Shown: positions 25,932 through 35,761, numbered from the stretch's first letter. The stretch is 64,000 nucleotides of DNA from Pseudomonas mendocina (GCF_003008615.1 NZ_CP027657.1:5652001-5716000), one strand, 5' to 3'. Numbers and translations are program-made. The notes: generated from the sequence alone by a model not told the origin.

Positions 25932-28631
25932 TCAGGGCGCAGAGCGCTGCAGCGTTTCCCTGAGTGTCTCCAGATCCCCTAGATCTAGTGGTTCACCTAC
26001 ACCACCGTCATCCGTCACAACAAAAAAACGATCACCGTCCTTGGTCAAGAACAAAACCTTGCCGTAGTGCTCAGGCACATGCTTTGACTTGCGCCGGGCA
26101 TCTTTCAGGTCATGCTTAGTCTCTATGAGCCTAGGAAGCGGGTCACTACCATCGACATGTGAAAGGCAGACCACAAAGTCCGGATAGAAGAAATTGCGGT
26201 GCTCGCCACGCACGATCCGAACAGAGTAGGGTTTCTTATCAGGGTTACGGAACCACCAAGCCACAAAGGGCGCGCGATCAAGAGCATCTGCAAAGCGCTT
26301 TTCGTCGGTGTTCAGCGAAAATGTGCTATCGAAACGCCCTGTGATGAATGGCCCCTGCTCACCAGGGAACTGCCAAGCCTTGTCCTGCATCACATTGCGG
26401 TCTTCACACATCATGCTCTGATCCAGCGCCACAAGCTCGTCACGGCTAGGCGGAAGGATGCCATAAAGATTTTTACTAGACGTGGGTAGAGCAATACTTG
26501 TGGCGAAAAGCATAGCGTCTGGAATAGGACCCGCATCTTCTGTCACCGCCTGCGCAGCGATCTCTTCATATAACGCCTCTTCGACTTCGGTAACATGCAC
26601 GCGGATCAACCAGCAAGCTGCGGTGCGTGCCATCCGCCTAATATCCTCAGGCGTTGCCAACGTTCCGGCATCATCTAGAGCCTCCTGCAGGCGCGGCGTA
26701 ACACGATTGGCCAGCACTTCGATCAGAATGCGCTGATCAGCCTCCTCGATTTGAGGAAGACGATTCATAGCAGCCTTCGCCTCAGATGCAATGCGGTTAC
26801 GATCAATCACGATGGCCACTTTGTTATCAGTGACTGCACGCTTCGTAAGTTCCGTATGCCTTTCGATTTCTTGCAATCTACCGCGCACAGCCAAGAGAGC
26901 ATCACGAACGTGTCTATCTTGCAACTGCAAGCGAGTAGCCGCACGCCTTACTATCTCCGCCATATTCAGCGAGTCAGGGCGCGACTCTCGCTTGAAACAA
27001 GGCGGTACTGAGCGAAGGTTGCGGCGCAGCGGATAAGCAGTGATGCCGTGTGCTTTTAGCGCTTCGATCCAATCTGCTTTCGACCTGGCCGCCTGCGGCG
27101 ATGGCTTGGATGGCAACGTGCTTGGGACAAGCTCATCCAACTCATCAAGATCGAAAAGTGATGATTGCCCTTCTTGAATGACATTTGATCCGTTCTCAAT
27201 CCGAGCTGCATCTTTAAGCGCCATTGAAGACGCTTCATTAAAACCTTCGGTTTGCTGCAGATCCGAGCTCTGCGGAACTGGGAAATGATGACACAACATT
27301 GGCTGCCGAGTTGTTCGGTTGGTAATTACAGCTGCACCAGAACGAGTCATCCGTCGCGCCATTTTCTCAACCTGCCCTTCGAGTTGAGACTGAACAGCAT
27401 CAGTGGTTTGAATCGCCTGCTGGAATCCCTGTTGGGCTTCAGCATTGGCCAGGTAAATGAATGCGGTATTGAAGTCATCGGGTATAGCATCAAAGCTCGC
27501 GTAGGCAGCGCGTATCTGCCTGGCCACACGCATGACCCTGCCAATGAACTGCATTGCAAAGTCAGCGTCATTCACGGCCTTGGTGGACGCGAGCACGAAT
27601 GCCCGTGGTGCATCAAAGCCAGTACCTGCCGATTGCTTGAAGATCAGCACTTCTTTGCTGGTGTCATTGGCGATGGCATCCATCAATGCGGGGTCTGGGG
27701 TGTCAGATGAGTGCTTGCCGATAGCCTGCGGCGGCACGCGGCATAGCTCGATCAGGTCCCGCTCAGCTTCATCAATGGAGGTCTTACCGTTCTCCACCTG
27801 CACCAGCAGCAAAGGCATCAGGTCTATCCCGGCTTCTCGCAGCAGGGCTTTCAGCGCCTGATTGCGCAACCAGGCCTGCTTGAGCACGGTTCGCTTGAGG
27901 TCGGCCACCGTCGCGGTCGTTTCCCTGAGCTGGTAGATCACCGCCTCCACGAAGGCCTTGTTCAGGCGAGCACGTACCACATCATCCCGGCTAACGTTGA
28001 ACGATTCATAGCTGCCCATATCAGCGCTGGTCAGGAACTGGTTGATACGGTCGTTCTTGGGCGTTGCCGTTGCCATGCACAGGTAGGCCGGCTCCAACCA
28101 TTTAACGAAATGGCCAAATTCTGTGGCCTGATCCAGGGCGATGTGCGCCTCGTCCACAATGACGCCCACCTCAAGCCCGGTGGCCTTTGCCAATGCGACG
28201 AATTCAGCCGGCGTGCGGGCCAGCTCGCCACCCCCTGCGTCATAGTTGAGCTTGCGCCATGCTGCCCGCGATACGCCCTGCGTGGTCGATATGAGTACCT
28301 GGCCGGCGCGGGGTTCCTGATTGATACCGTCATTGAACAGAACCGGCGACAGGTCACCTGCGTTAGTGATCAGCGCATCAAGCGTCTGGTTTACCAGGTT
28401 CACAAATGGTACAAACCAGAACCAGACGACAGGGCGCTCAGCGCTCACGTTGGCCAGTACCCGGCAGATCACATAGGTCTTGCCTGAGCCCGTAGGGGCT
28501 CGCAGCAGGCAAGGCGGTGGATTGGTCTGCAGTAGCTTGCACGTGATGTTGCAGGTCAGGTCAGCCTGGAAGGCTTCTGGTACCAGGCAATGCCCTTGTG
28601 GCGTCGATACATCCAAAGGCAGCGTTGCCAT
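25932..28631 (-). CDS. Type III restriction enzyme Res subunit (helicase-nuclease)
   Basis: An 899-aa Res subunit. A superfamily 2 helicase occupies the first half: Walker A RAPTGSGKTY near residues 43-52, IVDEAHIAL near 160, and AMQFIGRVMRVARQIR near 360. The C-terminal PD-(D/E)xK nuclease shows FFYPDFVVCL near 818 and LIETKHDL near 838. The ATG overlaps the mod stop by one base (TAATG). With Mod it cleaves DNA carrying head-to-head unmethylated sites after ATP-driven movement or sliding. All key catalytic motifs are present. Confidence 0.9.
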   Translation of the reverse strand: MATLPLDVSTPQGHCLVPEAFQADLTCNITCKLLQTNPPPCLLRAPTGSGKTYVICRVLANVSAERPVVWFWFVPFVNLVNQTLDALITNAGDLSPVLFNDGINQEPRAGQVLISTTQGVSRAAWRKLNYDAGGGELARTPAEFVALAKATGLEVGVIVDEAHIALDQATEFGHFVKWLEPAYLCMATATPKNDRINQFLTSADMGSYESFNVSRDDVVRARLNKAFVEAVIYQLRETTATVADLKRTVLKQAWLRNQALKALLREAGIDLMPLLLVQVENGKTSIDEAERDLIELCRVPPQAIGKHSSDTPDPALMDAIANDTSKEVLIFKQSAGTGFDAPRAFVLASTKAVNDADFAMQFIGRVMRVARQIRAAYASFDAIPDDFNTAFIYLANAEAQQGFQQAIQTTDAVQSQLEGQVEKMARRMTRSGAAVITNRTTRQPMLCHHFPVPQSSDLQQTEGFNEASSMALKDAARIENGSNVIQEGQSSLFDLDELDELVPSTLPSKPSPQAARSKADWIEALKAHGITAYPLRRNLRSVPPCFKRESRPDSLNMAEIVRRAATRLQLQDRHVRDALLAVRGRLQEIERHTELTKRAVTDNKVAIVIDRNRIASEAKAAMNRLPQIEEADQRILIEVLANRVTPRLQEALDDAGTLATPEDIRRMARTAACWLIRVHVTEVEEALYEEIAAQAVTEDAGPIPDAMLFATSIALPTSSKNLYGILPPSRDELVALDQSMMCEDRNVMQDKAWQFPGEQGPFITGRFDSTFSLNTDEKRFADALDRAPFVAWWFRNPDKKPYSVRIVRGEHRNFFYPDFVVCLSHVDGSDPLPRLIETKHDLKDARRKSKHVPEHYGKVLFLTKDGDRFFVVTDDGGVGEPLDLGDLETLRETLQRSAP

Positions 28632-30550
28632 TACACATCCTCCTTGATGACAGAGCTAAAGCTGCGTGCCAGCTGGCCAAAGCGCAGCGCTGAATTCAGC
28701 GAGTGAGTTTCCGCACTGATCCCTGCGTCATCAAGCAGCTGGCTCATGGTGTCTGGGCGGTCGGTGTAAACCACAACTCGGTCAACCCCCATGGCCTTGA
28801 TCGCCGCCACCGCATCTTGGTTGCCGCTCGGGCATACCACGGTGGCTGCGTTGTCGCTGGTGCTGACGATCCAGGCAGCTGAGTCTCCCGGTAGACGGGC
28901 ATGGCCCGTTTCACGCAAGCAGAGCAGGTTGTAGGCGTGCTCTGCCGTGGCATCAAACATCAGGTCGGCTTCTTCGACCTTTGCCAGCGTGAGGTAGACG
29001 AAGTCACCCCCCAGGCCTTCGGCTTTGCCATAGCCGGTCATTACGCGGCGAATGCGCTCTGAGCATACGTCACGGCACAGGTTTTTGGCCGGCTCTTTTG
29101 GAGTTGCCTCTGTGCTGGAGCACAGAATAAATTTGCGGTTGCCACCATCCTCTGCGTTCAGTGCCAGCACGGCATGGCCTGTGGTGCCTGAGCCGGCGAA
29201 GAAATCCAGAATGGTGTCACCCGGTGAAGATGCCTGCGCCAGAAGCCCTTGTATAAGAGATGCTGGTTTGGCGTAGTTGAAAATCCGACTGCCAAAAATT
29301 TGCGCAAGCAGGCTAGCACCTTCTTTGTTAGTTGCGGAAACCAGACAGCTCTCTGCTTCGTAAGTCCCCTCTTCAAAGGTAGGGACAATCCAGCTTGATA
29401 AAGGCTGTGTTGGGTTACGCAAGTCGGACTTAAATCTCTTGAATTGAGGCCTCCCAAAGCCGACAGGTATACCTACCCAGCTTTCAATATCAGGTAATTC
29501 ACGCCTTAGAATTGGGGTTTTATTACTCTTCGGCACATCCCCCTTATCAATGGCATCAAGTAGGTCATCGAGAGTTTCCCAGACGACAACCCTCTGCTCT
29601 TGCGGAAATATTATTTGGCGAAGCCTAATAAACTCGTCCATGCTTTTTGCTTGCAGAGTTTGCCCAGGTTTTAAGCGTGCCTCGCTGGCATACACCCAGA
29701 CGCGATCAGGGTTAGCGGGGTAGTAGATCCCTGTTTCAGGATCCATGAGCGGGTAATAAAGATTGGGGCGATCTTTGTAAGAAAAGCCAAGAGTCAAGTC
29801 GCTTGCACGCCAATCACCGCGTGAGTCGCCATCTGGATTTCCATACATGTCATAGCTTTTTTCGAAGCCATTAAAGGAAAACGCATCATTTCCATAGACA
29901 AGAATATGTTCATGATCCACCGACATGAAGCACTGCTGATCAGCGTTTGACCCCTGACGAGTGCGCCACACGATAGAGCCCAATCTACGCCCTGGCATCA
30001 CCTCGTCCATCATCAACTCAAGCCGCGAGCGGTTTTCATCGTTTATGCAGATCAGGATCACACCATCAGGGGTGAGCAGATCACGCGCTAGCGTCATGCG
30101 CTGGCACATGAATTCAAGCCACTTGGAATGGCGCCAACGATCGTCCTTGTTGACGTAATCGTCGTTGTAGACCCAATCCTTGTTGCCGGTGTTGTAGGGC
30201 GGGTCTATCAGGATGACGCGAATCTTGCCAGCGTGAGTGGCTTTGAGTAGGCGCAGCGAGTCGAAGTTATCGCCTTCGATGATCAGGTTGCCGCTGCTGG
30301 TGCTGCCATCGGTGAACAGTGAAAGGCTCTCGTCAACCTGTGGGAGCACCATGTTGGCGTTCAGCGCCGAATCGCGCTCGATCAAGTCTGCCTCCCACAC
30401 CAGGCCGAGCTTTTTGCGGGTCAACTCTTGAACGAGGTAGCGTTTCAATTCTTGTGCTGTAAGTGTATCCAGGCGAGAAAGTAGATCGCTTTTGCTGGGT
30501 GCGGCCACGAAAAAATCCTTGAACAGTTCATGTGTGCGTAAATGGCACAT
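28631..30550 (-). CDS. Type III DNA methyltransferase Mod subunit
   Basis: A 639-aa N6-adenine methyltransferase of the beta class. The catalytic DPPYNTGN lies at about residues 115-122, ahead of the AdoMet-binding ILDFFAGSGTTGHAV near 448. The region between (about 190-410) is the expected target-recognition domain. Its sequence around 29280-29960 has lower GC than the flanks, as often seen for exchanged recognition domains. It is the first gene of a mod-res operon. The recognition site cannot be read from the sequence. Confidence 0.92.
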   Translation of the reverse strand: MCHLRTHELFKDFFVAAPSKSDLLSRLDTLTAQELKRYLVQELTRKKLGLVWEADLIERDSALNANMVLPQVDESLSLFTDGSTSSGNLIIEGDNFDSLRLLKATHAGKIRVILIDPPYNTGNKDWVYNDDYVNKDDRWRHSKWLEFMCQRMTLARDLLTPDGVILICINDENRSRLELMMDEVMPGRRLGSIVWRTRQGSNADQQCFMSVDHEHILVYGNDAFSFNGFEKSYDMYGNPDGDSRGDWRASDLTLGFSYKDRPNLYYPLMDPETGIYYPANPDRVWVYASEARLKPGQTLQAKSMDEFIRLRQIIFPQEQRVVVWETLDDLLDAIDKGDVPKSNKTPILRRELPDIESWVGIPVGFGRPQFKRFKSDLRNPTQPLSSWIVPTFEEGTYEAESCLVSATNKEGASLLAQIFGSRIFNYAKPASLIQGLLAQASSPGDTILDFFAGSGTTGHAVLALNAEDGGNRKFILCSSTEATPKEPAKNLCRDVCSERIRRVMTGYGKAEGLGGDFVYLTLAKVEEADLMFDATAEHAYNLLCLRETGHARLPGDSAAWIVSTSDNAATVVCPSGNQDAVAAIKAMGVDRVVVYTDRPDTMSQLLDDAGISAETHSLNSALRFGQLARSFSSVIKEDV

Positions 30551-30823
30551 TTACCTACGGTACTGTATCCAGTCACAGGCATTTCTGTAAAATTCAGTCC
30601 CCTAAGGGTTACGCCCTTAGCCCAACACAATATCCGCAAGCTTCTGCTGCACAGCGCCTCCAGAGGCCAACGCCCCAACTGAGCGCATTCTGCTGATGGC
30701 AGAGATCAAGCGTCATGATCAGCGAGAGCGCCTGCCGACACGGTGACCGACTTCCGTAGCAACGAATGTCCCGCATCTGGCGGTGAGGGACATTCTTTAT
30801 TTTTTGTGAAATATCTGGAGGAG

Positions 30824-31138
30824 TCAGTGATCCGCGTACGTGATAGCGAACTCAGGATCCGATTCCACAATTACGCCTGCCGGCGCACTGGCAAGAGAGA
30901 CCTCCCCCAAGCTAGGATCCGCGTCCCCCATGGTAAACAGAACATGCCAAGTGAGCGAACCTTGCTCGGTTTGCGCGGTAAACGAAGCTCTCCATTCTTC
31001 ATCATCCCCCTTGAAACTAGGACTGGAAACCATCTCCGTTTCATCTGGGAGCTGTTGAATCTCAGTCTGGCTGATCTTTGACTTAATCCCGTCATGCGAA
31101 ATCTCAGCCCCACGAATGCAGTCGATAAAAAATCCCAT
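30824..31138 (-). CDS. Small protein of unknown function
   Basis: About 104 aa, starting MGFFIDCIRGAEISHDG. AAGGAG lies eight bases upstream of the ATG, which supports a real gene. The sequence is acidic and looks beta-rich (WRASFTAQTEQGSLTWHVLF), with no signal peptide or known motif. It stands between the type III restriction operon and the type VI effector cassette. It may be an orphan immunity-like protein, but there is no direct evidence for that. Confidence 0.55.
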   Translation of the reverse strand: MGFFIDCIRGAEISHDGIKSKISQTEIQQLPDETEMVSSPSFKGDDEEWRASFTAQTEQGSLTWHVLFTMGDADPSLGEVSLASAPAGVIVESDPEFAITYADH

Positions 31139-31464
31139 GTAAAGCACTCCTTCTGTGAAAGGAGCGACTTTATCAAATCATGTTCACATCACTAGGTTGC
31201 CGAGGCTATTCCGTAGGAAAAGTCCGTACCGCATGCACTGCATGACCCCCCCTAAAGCCTCAGCATACTCGGCACACCTGCCGCACGAAACAAATAGTCA
31301 CAATCACTGCAACGTCAAACAGGGCAAAGGCTAGCGAGCATTCGCGCAAAAAATTGCGCAATTCTTTCTTGCTATTGTCCCGCGCGAAATCTGACTGACG
31401 GCCACACCCTCGGAGCTTAAAGCTCTCCGTAGCCCAGCCCCACGCTCATGCAAGGATCTGCAAA
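31139..31464. other. Intergenic stretch upstream of the PAAR gene
   Basis: About 326 bp between two divergent genes. No coding frame or strong hairpin is convincing. It probably holds the promoters for the unknown small gene and the type VI cassette. Confidence 0.4.
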
Positions 31465-31982
31465 ATGAGTGGAAAACCAGCAGCTCGCGTTACTGACCCA
31501 ACGGTCTGCCCACTGCCAGGCCATGGCACCAACCCCTCGCTGCCGGCTCGCCCAACGTCCTGTTCGACGGTTTGCCTGCAGCTAGGCAAAGCGATATCTC
31601 CGCCTGCGGGAGCCCAATCGCTTCTGCAGTAGCCTCCACTGTATTCATCAATGGCTTGCCAGCAGCCACGCTGGGCAGCGTTGGTGATCACGGCAATGTG
31701 ATCATCGGCGGCTCAGGAACTGTGTTGATCGGCGATGCCTCGGTCGTGGCAGCTTTTACGCCACCGGTGCCACTGAACAATATTGCATCCCCCTTCTCCG
31801 GACGTTTCCAATTGATCGACCAAGAAACGGGCAAGCCCGCAGCCGGCCGCAAGGTCAAGGTCTGGTCGAGTGGCGGATGGAGCACCCTGGAGACCACAGA
31901 CGCAGATGGCATGACCTCTTGGGTCAAGCACGACGCTTCTGAAAGCCTGCATATCGACCTAGTTCAGGGAGATGGGCAATGA
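31465..31982 (+). pseudogene. PAAR-domain type VI spike protein, frameshifted
   Basis: The ATG at 31465 has AAGGA upstream and opens MSGKPAARVTDPTVCPLPGH, a clear PAAR start, but this frame stops at 31632. From about 31540 the continuation (GSPNVLFDGLPAAR, then FINGLPAATLGSVGDHGN and VIIGGSGTVLIG) is read in another frame to 31982. A single missing base near 31533-31542 explains this; family members read NP-I/V-xx-GSP here. PAAR proteins cap the type VI VgrG spike and carry effectors. The C-terminal 70 residues form a transthyretin-like beta extension (GRFQLIDQETGKPAAGRKVK). Either a genuine mutation, disabling delivery of the downstream effector, or a sequencing error. Confidence 0.85.
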
Positions 31983-32686
31983 GTGATCAACCCGGCCTGT
32001 CACGAGGCGGTATGAGCCCCACTGGCAAGGTCAATCCAGTCGGTGTGCTGGAGCCCAAGCTCGGTCCGCAAGACAAGAACGTGCTGTGCTCAGCAATCTG
32101 TTACTGCAGCAGCACACCCAACGTCAGCCAGGACGGCAAAAATCTCAAACAGTCCTGTGTCGCCCAACGACTCGATGAGCTCAATGAGGTACTTCAAGGG
32201 CGCAGCCCCTACCGGCCGGAAGTCAGCTACGACATGACCAAGAACCCGCCGCAGCCCATTCTCGACAGCCAGACGGGCAGCAGCGCTCACGGCTGGATAC
32301 CGGGGTGGATCAGCAAGTACTGGAATGATGACCCTGAACATCCGCCCTTCAAACCGGGCAAAGGGATGATTCGCCGACCTGACGTAGTGATCGTCAAAGA
32401 TCCGAACAAGCCGCCGACCCAGGACAATATCAAGCAGGTGGTGGAAATGAAGTTCCCACCAGATCAACGCAATGAGAACCAGGCAAAAGCCTACGGAAAG
32501 ATTGCAGGCGATGAAAACAAAGTGGTCGAGATGCAATCGACTGACTGTGACTGTAGTCAGGAAAATCAGCAGTCCAAGGTACCTGTCGAGCAGATGGGCT
32601 GGGCTGCCGCCGCAGCAAGCGCTCTAATGTATCTCCTGACACGTGGCAAATCCCCACGTCCGCCGTTACCAGCACCTGCTTACTGA
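31979..32686 (+). CDS. VRR-NUC nuclease, probable type VI secretion effector
   Basis: A 235-aa protein overlapping the PAAR stop by four bases (ATGA). The nuclease core is RRPDVVIV near residue 131, then VVEMKFPPD near 153 and a QAKAYGKI helix, a VRR-NUC-type PD-(D/E)xK pattern with D, ExK and Q in order. The N-terminal third has a cysteine group (CSAICYCSS). Near the C-terminus is a hydrophobic helix (GWAAAAASALMYLL). VRR-NUC type VI effectors are known to break DNA of competing bacteria. The PAAR gene upstream and the DUF3396-like gene downstream support this role. Confidence 0.78.
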   Translation: MSDQPGLSRGGMSPTGKVNPVGVLEPKLGPQDKNVLCSAICYCSSTPNVSQDGKNLKQSCVAQRLDELNEVLQGRSPYRPEVSYDMTKNPPQPILDSQTGSSAHGWIPGWISKYWNDDPEHPPFKPGKGMIRRPDVVIVKDPNKPPTQDNIKQVVEMKFPPDQRNENQAKAYGKIAGDENKVVEMQSTDCDCSQENQQSKVPVEQMGWAAAAASALMYLLTRGKSPRPPLPAPAY

Positions 32687-32701
32687 TTTCGAGGAAGAAC
32701 C

Positions 32702-33787
32702 ATGGCACAACCATTCGATCTGGCCGAGGAACTGAGCAAGCAGCCACACCTCCTAGAGATGCCGGGTAATCTGCTGATGAAGGGAGGCCCGGAAGACTAC
32801 ATAGGTGCGGTACTCTGTATACGAGGCACGCTGTATTTCAAGGGTGCGCATACACCCTTGGTTCGCGAGGCGATCTGCCAATGCTTCGATGCATTCAAGC
32901 AAGAAGCAGAACCTCATCTAACCTGGCTATGGCGTGAAGAGCCACCACAGGGCAAGCCATTAACCGCATACGGAGAGGCCAAGCCACTTCGCGAGATGAT
33001 TGCGGCAATGGATGAGGACGACAATCTCAGCTTTTGCTACACCAGCGGCAAGCAAGCACGTGACGCCAGCGCTTGGCTCTTTGATGTATTTGGCTCTCGT
33101 GGCTGGGAAGCGAAGATGGGGGATGACCTTAGCGTTCTGGAGTTCTCCGTACCACTGCTTTTCCAAGAACAAAATCCACTGCGCTTCCTGCACTTGTTCC
33201 TCGACTTTGCGCGCCGACTAGCCCCGGAGCAAGGCTATGCAGGACACGCCTTCAACCTATCGCCGACCAGTCGAAGCAGCAACGAACCCACTGAGGCCTT
33301 TATGGCTGGTCGTATGCCAGGCCTCGATGTCGGCACTGCGGCTTTGCTGGCATATCGCCCACAATTCAAGCCTACCAAGATCAAGACGGTTAGTTGGCTG
33401 ACATTGCTCGATCATGAGCGCCTGGAGCAAGTGGGCGGGCCAGACGCGCTGCGCACGAAACTGCCGTCCAGCCATTTTGCTTTCTACGACTATGGTGCCG
33501 GCGTGGTGATTCAGTCCGGGGCTCACCCATCAGGCGGGGACGGCGAGGATCCGAAACCAGCGGCTTATGTCCTACTGAACCATGCGCTCAAAAGTATCCG
33601 TTACGAAAGCGTTGGTTCACTACATGGGGGCTCACATGATGGTGAACTTCGATTGGTGGGCTGGTCGGCAGATCAGTGGCTCAAACGTCTGGACGTAGAT
33701 GATGGTGATCTCCCCAGCTGGCACGACAAACTACTCAGCAGCGAGCCCTATCTAGACACAACCAACACCCTCCCTGAGCGCTTATAA
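32702..33787 (+). CDS. DUF3396-like immunity protein for the VRR-NUC effector
   Basis: A 361-aa cytoplasmic protein, 15 bp downstream of the effector gene, with GAGGAAGAACC before its ATG. It has no signal peptide or membrane segment. The central parts (VLEFSVPLLFQEQNPLRFLH, RLAPEQGYAGHAFNLSP and FYDYGAGVVIQSG) look like DUF3396 proteins annotated as type VI immunity family. Such proteins bind and neutralise the cognate toxin in the producing cell. The assignment rests on order and family character. Confidence 0.72.
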   Translation: MAQPFDLAEELSKQPHLLEMPGNLLMKGGPEDYIGAVLCIRGTLYFKGAHTPLVREAICQCFDAFKQEAEPHLTWLWREEPPQGKPLTAYGEAKPLREMIAAMDEDDNLSFCYTSGKQARDASAWLFDVFGSRGWEAKMGDDLSVLEFSVPLLFQEQNPLRFLHLFLDFARRLAPEQGYAGHAFNLSPTSRSSNEPTEAFMAGRMPGLDVGTAALLAYRPQFKPTKIKTVSWLTLLDHERLEQVGGPDALRTKLPSSHFAFYDYGAGVVIQSGAHPSGGDGEDPKPAAYVLLNHALKSIRYESVGSLHGGSHDGELRLVGWSADQWLKRLDVDDGDLPSWHDKLLSSEPYLDTTNTLPERL

Positions 33788-33985
33788 AGCGCTCTGCAGG
33801 GCGTATAAATGAAGATCAGCAAGATCTTGCCAGACGCAGAATAACTGGGAATGAACCATAAACAGGCCTTGACTGCTGGAGGGAGTCGAAGACAGGTTCG
33901 ATTCCCTGAAGACACCTCCGTCTGCTCGCCGCCCCTGCCGTACGAGAAACGGCTAAGCAGAGAGGAGGCAACGCGTCTACCCTAG

Positions 33986-35557
33986 CTACATTTGGTGGTC
34001 GTACCGGGAGATTTTCAGCATGTAGCAGACGTAGTCCAGCTTTTCTTCGGTCGGCTCATCATCACGCAGCCAGCGGATCTTAATGTCCAGGTACTGCGCC
34101 CACTCAATGCCCTTCTTGAAGCCACGGCGATCATCATTTTTTGCCGCAACCTCGACGTACTGGTTCACCAGTTTGTATTGGTTTTTTCCTGCCCGGTACT
34201 TGGCATTTTCAAAGGCCGCCTGAAAGTGTGGCATGGCGGTCTTGAACTCCTCTTTACGATAGTGATAGACCCCACGCAACCAGGGCACCATCCAGCACAG
34301 TTGCTCCTCCAGGCCGTAAGCAGCTACCTGATCGGCATACGCGTCAATGTGGCCCACCTGGGTTGCCGGGTCACTCTTGAGCTCAAAACCCTGATACAGC
34401 AGCTCGACAAAACCGTGGGGCGGAAGAAATGCTGACTGCCGCTGAGTGAGATCTAAAAGAGAGCACACGGCAAAAAGGCCGTACTTACTCTTGAGCGCAG
34501 CGAGCACATCGTCTCGAAGTGGCACTCCCGGGCGAGCGTCCTTGAGCCGCTGCACAGTGTCTGTGACAGCAGCCAATTTGCTATCGAAGAATGCCCAGTA
34601 ATCACTGCAGGCGTTAAGCCACACAAACGGGGCCGACTCTAATGATTTTTGACGCTGCATCACCGGAGCCATCTCGGCCTTGAACTCGTTTACGTCATCG
34701 TTGATCCACAGGGCGTAATCACGGAATTGGTTACAGACTTCGGCAAGATACTCATGATCGTAGGCGTCAGTAATTTCCCTCGCGAGATAGCTCGAAACCC
34801 GGGCAACCATCAATGCCACGAGGGTGCTGGCCTGAAGATCTTTGGGCATCTCTCGCCCACTTTGCGCCAGCGCGGCGAAGGATTCTTCGAAATTTTTAAA
34901 AAGGGCAGGTAAAGCCGGAAGTCTTGCGCCTCGCGTCCACTTGATGGCGTTATCGAGGTTCTGCTGAAGCATATTGTTGTCGCTACGCGGATTCTTGCCT
35001 GGGTAGTGGAACTGTGTCTGCGAGAGATCACAGCGCGCATATACCCAGCGCATGACCTTTTCCAGAGGCATTACCAGGCAGCCATCTTCAGCGACTGTCG
35101 GCAGGTACCAGAATGCGTCCTCCGGCGTTTCGAGCGCCAGGTCTGCAAGTCTGTGTTCGAGCAGGCTCCGATTCAACGACACGACAAGCAAAGGGATTGC
35201 CCTGATCGAGATGAAGTACCGTAGAGTTTCTGCCTTGCTCAGGTAGGTACCCTCTTCGCGAACCAGCCGGCTGTAGACATCAAGCAGATCATCAAGCGGA
35301 TCGCCTATGGCACTCATGACCTGGATGCTGGGCAAGTACGCAGTCAGGATGCTACTGAGCGTTTGAATCACCTGTCCGAAATTCGACAGCAGCCCGCCTT
35401 CTTCTTTGGCTAGTCTCGCCAATTGCTTTTGAATAGTCTTCTTCTGCGTCTCATCGATGTCGTCATGGCTGGCTTCCTTGCGGGGAAGCACTCCGAATGC
35501 ATCGTAGGCCAGCTTGACCAGCTCGCCCTGGGCGGCAAAGCAAGTATCTCTACTCAT
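33986..35557 (-). CDS. Unknown 523-aa helical protein, last gene of candidate cassette
   Basis: I do not recognise this protein. It appears mostly helical. The C-terminal part (MVPWLRGVYHYRKEEFKTAM, then PHFQAAFENAKYRAGKNQYK) resembles tetratricopeptide-like helical hairpins. No signal peptide, membrane helix, nucleotide-binding or nuclease motif is visible. It lies 48 bp downstream of the 51-aa Asn/Gln-rich gene and on the same strand as the PLD nuclease and NYN genes, so it may be part of one operon. A sensor or scaffold role is possible but speculative. Confidence 0.75.
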   Translation of the reverse strand: MSRDTCFAAQGELVKLAYDAFGVLPRKEASHDDIDETQKKTIQKQLARLAKEEGGLLSNFGQVIQTLSSILTAYLPSIQVMSAIGDPLDDLLDVYSRLVREEGTYLSKAETLRYFISIRAIPLLVVSLNRSLLEHRLADLALETPEDAFWYLPTVAEDGCLVMPLEKVMRWVYARCDLSQTQFHYPGKNPRSDNNMLQQNLDNAIKWTRGARLPALPALFKNFEESFAALAQSGREMPKDLQASTLVALMVARVSSYLAREITDAYDHEYLAEVCNQFRDYALWINDDVNEFKAEMAPVMQRQKSLESAPFVWLNACSDYWAFFDSKLAAVTDTVQRLKDARPGVPLRDDVLAALKSKYGLFAVCSLLDLTQRQSAFLPPHGFVELLYQGFELKSDPATQVGHIDAYADQVAAYGLEEQLCWMVPWLRGVYHYRKEEFKTAMPHFQAAFENAKYRAGKNQYKLVNQYVEVAAKNDDRRGFKKGIEWAQYLDIKIRWLRDDEPTEEKLDYVCYMLKISRYDHQM

Positions 35558-35605
35558 CTGAAATCCTTGATACCCCCGGCCAGTGACGACCGGGGGAGCG
35601 CACTC

Positions 35606-35761
35606 CTAGCGCTGGTTAGGGTTGAGCTGTTTGCCGCGATTGCCATGAACGTGGGCATTAGTCGGATTGGTGCCCGACGTGCCACGATTATTGTTCAGTG
35701 CATCCGATCTGTGGTTCTGCTGCTGGCGCTGCTGATTGGTGGAGCTGGGTTGCTTGGACAT
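35606..35761 (-). CDS. 51-aa Asn/Gln-rich small protein
   Basis: CAGGAG is placed seven bases before an ATG that opens MSKQPSSTNQQRQQQ and ends GNRGKQLNPNQR then TAG. The protein is rich in Asn, Gln, Ser and Arg, hydrophilic, and probably disordered. The ribosome site, compact size and tight position between the 849-aa and 523-aa genes support it as real. Similar short NPN-ending proteins are seen in other bacteria without a known function. Confidence 0.65.
   Translation of the reverse strand: MSKQPSSTNQQRQQQNHRSDALNNNRGTSGTNPTNAHVHGNRGKQLNPNQR

Noticed and set aside
33892..33912. CAGGTTCGATTCCCTG looks like a tRNA T-arm
   Set aside because: The stem does not pair beyond two bases and no acceptor, D-arm or anticodon arm is present nearby.
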